From: Cenococcum geophilum 1.58
Lineage: Eukaryota; Ascomycota; Dothideomycetes; Gloniales; Gloniaceae
Length of the DNA: 64,000 nucleotides
NCBI GenBank assembly: GCA_001692895.1
Contig: KV748249.1
Span: 124,001 to 188,000, forward strand
Direction of reading: 5' to 3'
Every line of letters begins with the position of its first letter. Within the stretch, counting starts at the first letter, position 1. Below, one piece after another: positions 59,375 through 64,000 of the stretch. The position numbers and the translations under genes were made by a program. The notes under the pieces are model-generated. The model searched no databases. It was not told the origin of the DNA and saw nothing but the letters and a program-made list of their open reading frames with translations.

Positions 59375-60231
59375 TCATCTATGTTTGCCCTTTCTATGCC
59401 TGAGTGTTTCGTCTGATTTGTCAGCTGGTGGTGAATTCAGTGCTCTGTTCTCCTCCTTCCCGCCAGTACCATCGATAACCCACGACTCTAGGATCTTCTT
59501 GATTTCGGGCTTCTTCTTTTCCCTCTGTTTTGCCTCCTTGACTCTCCGCACATATCCGCCATATATCACAACTTCTGCAATCGCCACAACGCCACTTCCC
59601 GTCATGCTTAGTCCCAACCTCTTCGGTGTACTCCAGTGTCGTGCAGCTACCCATATAAATACACTGCAAGCTACGATTGAGATGAGGACGTTAATGATGA
59701 GAAGTATCTGGCGATTGACATCCGCATAGGTGACTTCGTCCTCGTCTTCGGCGTAGTCGACGGCAGTGGGATAAAGACGAGCGTTTGGCGTAGCGGGAAA
59801 GTGACGATTATGCATTTCGGTTACTGGGGCTGAGTTGAGCATCCGTTCATATGCTCGTGCTTCTTCTTTGTTGCGGAGACGGGCCATGAGGGCTTTGTAT
59901 TCGGAGGTCTGCGGGTGTTAGTGGCGTATTTGGCTTGCGGCCCGATTAAGAGGCTGCTTACAGGTTCGGGCTTGGGTTTTGCAGGTGGGATGTAGACTTT
60001 TGAGCCTCGCAACAAATCACTTAGATGATGTGGTATATCGAGCTGTTCTGAGTGGCTCTTGAGAAGCTTCGAGATGTCAATGAGCTGACTGTGGGATATG
60101 GGATCGCCAGCTTCGGGCTCGACGAGAGAAGGTTCTGATGGTAGCTGAAGCTTGATGAGTGATTTTGAGTCTAATTCTTGACATTTTTGAATTGCTACCA
60201 CAACGGCAGGGGTTATAGTAAGAAGCACCAT
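59375..60231 (-). CDS. VMA12: V-ATPase assembly factor Vma12/Vph2
   Basis: Exon 1 is 60,231-59,962 (MVLLTITPAVVVAIQKCQEL); the intron 59,961-59,909 has GTAAGC and CTAAC...CAG; exon 2 is 59,908-59,375. Total 267 aa. The conserved family block spans the junction: SDLLRGSKVYIPP, PKPEPTSEYKALMARLR and NKEEARAYERML. Two membrane segments follow (about residues 162-182, ILLIINVLISIVACSVFIWV; about 195-213, GSGVVAIAEVVIYGG), then a charged C-terminal tail. In yeast the protein acts in the ER with Vma21 and Vma22 to assemble the V0 sector of the vacuolar H+-ATPase. It is divergent from COQ1. Confidence 0.9.
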
Positions 60232-60471
60232 AGCTGGTGATAAAAGTGGTGTACCTAGGCTGGGATTGAAAGTCGGCAGGTCGGTTCCTGAACTTGGCGA
60301 ATGACGCTAATATGTATCCGCGAAAGTCGAAAGCCACCAAAACTTCGAACCTGAATTATTCGTGCTTCAAAACTAAGGGCTCACTTGAGCCTACCTAATG
60401 CGCTTTTTGCCCAATTGTCTCCGACACGATTGGAAGAACTTATCTAATCCTTCCGCCCTTCCTTCTTTGGA
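60232..60471. promoter_or_regulatory. Bidirectional promoter between VMA12 and COQ1
   Basis: 240 bp separate the start codons of the two divergent genes. An inverted CCAAT-like CCCAATTG word lies at about 60,410. No other element is certain. Confidence 0.5.
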
Positions 60472-61878
60472 ATGAAGGGCTCTACAAAGCTCGTCAAGAG
60501 CTCTTTAGCAGCACGCCGTCCGCGGTTACCACAGTGCTCACACACTGTCGTACCGATACATCTTGCTGCCCCTCTGGTCTCCGCCTTCTATCACCCTTCT
60601 CGCCGACGCAACCAGTCAAGCTGGGCGGCTGTATTTTCTGCAGCGCAACATGTATTCAACAATGCTCCTGACCCTAAATCGCCTATAGCCGTGGATCCGT
60701 TCCAAACAGTCGCAAAAGAGATGAAGTTCCTCACAGAGAACATAAGGCAATTGCTAGGATCAGGACATCCCACGCTAGACACAGTGGCGAAGTATTATAC
60801 GCAATCAGAAGGGAAATATGTACGGCCAATGCTGGTCTTGTTGATGTCTCGTGCCACTGCGCTCACACCCAAGAGGTGCCGGCAGAACAATATACAAAAA
60901 GCGGAGTCTATGGACCAGCCCATATCTCCCTCCGACATCCTTTCCGACGAGAACCCTTCTGCACCTGGATACTCACCACTCACATCTATAGCCAACGATG
61001 CTGCTTACGGCCGAGAAGATTCAGAAATATTGCCGTCACAACGGCGACTAGCAGAAATTACTGAACTGATACACACTGCATCCCTCCTCCACGACGATGT
61101 CATCGACCATTCGCAAGCTCGACGGTCTGCCCCATCGGCGAATATAGCCTTCGGGAACAAGATGGCAGTATTAGCGGGAGATTTCCTGTTAGGGAGGGCC
61201 TCGGTCGCTCTGGCACGGCTACGAGACCCCGAAGTAACAGAACTGCTGGCGACGGTGATCGCAAATCTTGTAGAAGGCGAATTCATGCAGTTAAAGAATA
61301 CTGCACGGGACGAGCAAAACCCACTCTGGACCGAAGACACCGTCACGTATTATCTGCAAAAGACCTACCTCAAATCTGCAAGCCTGATAAGCAAGTCTTG
61401 CCGTGCTGCAGCATTGCTTGGGCAAAGCAAACCAGAAGTTGTTGAGGCTGCATATGCTTACGGGAAGAACCTGGGCCTAGCGTTTCAGCTTGTGGACGAC
61501 ATGCTAGATTATACTGTTAGCGGGGAGGAGCTTGGAAAGCCTGCTGGCGCTGATCTGGAGCTTGGTCTTGCTACAGCACCATTGCTTTTTGCGTGGAAAG
61601 ATAACAAAGATCTCGGCGCCCTTGTAGGGAGGAAGTTCTCAAAAAAAGGGGATGTGCAAAAGGTACCACATTCACTCAAAATATATGAGCCTGTCCGCTA
61701 ACAGACAAACGTCTAGGCGCGCGAGCTCGTGGCTCAAAGTAGCGGCCTGGAGCAAACACGAGCACTAGCTCAGGAATACGTTAGTAAAGCCATCGAGGCC
61801 ATTAGCGCTTTCCCGGAGAGCGATGCGAAGAACGGCCTTATTGAAATGTGCACAAAAGTCATGAAACGACGAAAATAG
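60472..61878 (+). CDS. COQ1: Mitochondrial all-trans polyprenyl diphosphate synthase (ubiquinone side chain)
   Basis: Exon 1 is 60,472-61,662; the intron 61,663-61,716 (GTACCA...CTAACA...TAG); exon 2 is 61,717-61,878. Total 450 aa. The N-terminus is Arg/Ser-rich (KSSLAARRPRLPQ), as in mitochondrial presequences. The first aspartate-rich motif is in ASLLHDDVIDHSQARR with GN(K)MAVLAGDFLLGRA following; GEFMQLKN is the central motif; the second aspartate-rich motif is QLVDDMLDYT, followed by GKPAGADLELGLATAPLLFA. An insert between PKRCRQ and PSQRRLAEI (about residues 135-185) is typical of fungal orthologues. The enzyme extends FPP with IPP to make the isoprenoid tail of coenzyme Q. Exon 2 ends MCTKVMKRRK. 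Confidence 0.95.
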
Positions 61879-62518
61879 ACATCTTTACCCGGCTTTTCGA
61901 GGCGGCCATTTCATTGCCGTGGAATTGAAGTGGTATATTTGTATTATAAGTTCTAATTTGGTAAGCCCTTGGTCATCATTAATTATCAAAACTTATCTGG
62001 GGCCCGAGCTAGTTCTTGGGGTCTCAAATTTTTTTCTTTATGGGCGTTATGTACATATAGATTTGACGCATATATTGACTGGCTAGAAGGTATGATTTGA
62101 TTGACTAATCATAATTACGATGATATAATCAAGGTTTGTGGTTTTTGCATGGTGGCTCGCTTCCTGATCAATCTGGACCGGCGTGGCGTGGATCTGGGGT
62201 CAAATCCAATGCATCATACCTAGATAGTTACTTCTATAGGCTAGCCCCATTTTGGATCCAATTGGCGCGAGTGTTCGCGCCAGTCCAAATAGATCGCTCG
62301 GAAAACTTGCATGACTGGGAACCCTCACACCCTCTTGGGGTCAATAACTGTTAGCTACATCGTAATGATTATAGATATGGTGGACTAATAGATAAGGTAA
62401 CTACCACAGCTGTCCCAAGACCATCTAGGTCACTTGACGTATCATCCCGCTGAGTGAGATGGTTATACCTTGGCCGTTGCTTTGATGGTTGTCCACGAGA
62501 ACTTTGCTTGTTCTAGGT
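61879..62518. other. Convergent intergenic region between COQ1 and the acyl-CoA dehydrogenase gene
   Basis: 640 bp, AT-rich, no gene recognised. Presumably it holds both 3' UTRs. Confidence 0.5.
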
Positions 62519-63978
62519 TTATTCTTTAAAGGTCGCCGCCCAAGGCTGATAGTCCTCCGCTGAAAAGATCTTCTCAATTTGCCGTCGCCTGACACCTACA
62601 TTCCCTCCGTCAAACAGAGGTAGACAAACCGCGTCCTCCAGCAATCGCGCAAAAGGTTGCTCTTTGGAGTATGAAGTCCTGCGTTGCACGTTTAATTAAT
62701 ATGAGATTTTGTGTTCCAATGTCTTCTCTACCGAACAAAGAACACAAGAATCTAAGTTGCAGTGAAAACGGTGAACTCACATCCCAACAACCTTCATAGC
62801 GTCAACGACGCAGCCCACTGCCTGGTCAGAACACCACACCTTCGCCTCTAACGCTATTTCCAGCCTTGCCTTCCAATCTCCTGGGCCATTCTCTAGGCAG
62901 CTAGAAGCCTTCCAGGTCAGCGCTCGTGCCGCTTCCACCCGCATCTTGATGTCGATCAGCAAGTCCGCAACGCTCTGCCTTGCTAGAATCGGTACTGTGC
63001 CACCTCTGGTGTCAGATTTCGCGAACTGGAGCCCGGCTTCGAAGGCTGCGCGCATGATGCCTACAGCCATAGCCCCAACAATGGCAGCTGAGGAACCAAA
63101 CGTCTGCTCGACGACGGTAGCACCCTCCCCTGGAGCAGCAAGTAAGTTCCTACCAGGAACGCGAAAGTTAATGAAGCGGCTATGTGGCCCTGAGGCGGCT
63201 TTGTGGCCCGCAAGGTCGGGGTCGTCAAGGACCAAATATGCGTCTGAGGAGTTGTTGGCAATTTCGTCAGGAGTTACCATTAAGATGAGAATCATAGCAG
63301 TAGGGTCGACTGACGGATCCTGTGGCCCGGCCTCTGGAGAGAGCCGGCAGACGACGCATTGTAAGTCAGCACCCTTGCCATCCCAACCACCACTATTAGT
63401 TGTCCAAAGCTATGCATGGTATCAGCAGAAATGAATGCACGATTTTGCTCGGCCAGTAAATGACGTGGGCATTGCACCTTGTCGCCGTTGATAATCCAAT
63501 CTTCTCCCTCCTTCTTCGCCGTCGTTTGCAAACCCGGTGCCCCCTTTTCGAGCCAATTCGCTGTCCCGCCCGGCTCCGAATGCACAAAGCTTGCCAGCGG
63601 CTCACCGTTCCCACTCAAGAACGGCTTCAACAAACGTTCGTGTTGCTCAGGGCTCCCGCCTAAGATCAGCGGTGTCAATCCTAACCCCGTGCCAAGAATC
63701 GTCAAAGAAGCGCTTGGCTCGACGGAGTAGAGTTCCTCGACTAGGATCGCTGCGTTGATGAGACTTCCTGCACTACCTCCAAGCGCGGCAGGGATCTGGC
63801 CTTTAATGAAACCCGCTTCAACTGCTTTACGGTAGATAGGACGCGTGGATTGGAAGCGGGTTTTCTGGTTGGGGTGCTGATTGTAAATGGCTGGTGCTGC
63901 TGCGAGTATATTTTGGGCAAAGTCACGAGCTCCGACGCGAAGCTGGGCTTGTTCGTCTGTTAGAGTGAAGTCAATCAT
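62519..63978 (-). CDS. Acyl-CoA dehydrogenase family protein
   Basis: Exon 1 is 63,978-63,478 (MIDFTLTDEQAQLRVGARDF); intron 63,477-63,410; exon 2 is 63,409-62,781; intron 62,780-62,679 (GTGAGT...CAG); exon 3 is 62,678-62,519. Total 429 aa. The N-terminal helical domain is followed by the middle beta domain with LASFVHSEPGGTANW, DWIINGDK-LWTTNSGGWDGK and GADLQCVVCRLSPE. The C-terminal domain has IVGAMAVGIMRAAFEAGLQF and MRVEAARALTWKA, and ends with LPLFDGGNVGVRRRQIEKIF. The FAD/substrate-binding layout is typical for short/medium-chain-like dehydrogenases in fungi. No clear mitochondrial presequence or peroxisomal C-terminal tripeptide is visible (ends TFKE). Substrate is not predictable. Confidence 0.9.
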
Positions 63979-64000
63979 GTTAATGACGAGAAAAGGGAGG

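Noticed and set aside
1-64000. CRISPR arrays, rRNA genes, biosynthetic cluster
   Set aside because: No regularly spaced repeats with unique spacers, no rRNA motifs, and no polyketide, peptide or terpene synthase genes were seen. The prenyl synthase is the ubiquinone type.

Overview
This window is nuclear DNA from a filamentous ascomycete (Pezizomycotina). Evidence: short introns (44-132 nt) with GT-AG ends and CTAAC/CTGAC branch sites, orthologues of MDM1, DENND6, VAC14, VMA12 and COQ1, and a large transposon block whose coding frames are riddled with TAG/TAA codons where CAG/CAA is expected. CpA and TpG are strikingly scarce there, while GC-rich words without CpA survive. That is the signature of repeat-induced point mutation (RIP). 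I cannot assign a genus.

Layout. (1) 1-2,263: the C-terminal part of a PXA/PX sorting nexin gene. (2) About 2.3-47.9 kb: a transposon island with several layers of nested insertion. A TA-flanked foldback MITE is interrupted by a Tad-like LINE (16-bp duplication). Two MITEs with 9-bp duplications follow. The second is split by a chromodomain Gypsy element (193-bp LTRs, TTTAC duplication), itself split by another chromodomain Gypsy element (422-bp LTRs, ACTAC duplication). Next come a small intact C2H2 gene, a Gypsy gag remnant, a palindromic/tandem repeat block, a multi-C2H2 pseudogene cut by a tyrosine-recombinase retroelement with Ngaro-type split direct repeats, a broken tRNA-Pro, a Crypton-like element, a Copia gag fragment and a Helitron. 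(3) 48.7-53.4 kb: a DUF7702-type membrane protein gene with an apparent one-base frameshift, and a decayed GH27 alpha-galactosidase whose 3' side is cut by a short hAT element. (4) 53.7-64 kb: ordinary gene-dense DNA: DENND6-like (-), VAC14 (+), VMA12/VPH2 (-), COQ1 (+), acyl-CoA dehydrogenase (-).

Several housekeeping genes serve endolysosomal membranes: the sorting nexin, the DENN protein, VAC14 (PI(3,5)P2 synthesis) and VMA12 (V-ATPase assembly). COQ1 (ubiquinone side chain) and the acyl-CoA dehydrogenase point to mitochondria or peroxisomes. I see no operon-like logic. VAC14 is divergent from DENND6 and convergent with VMA12; VMA12 and COQ1 share a 240-bp divergent promoter. The most notable content is the stratified TE island, with target-site duplications that order the insertions, and the Ngaro-like element whose termini I can reconstruct. 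All introns were placed by eye from splice signals and protein similarity.
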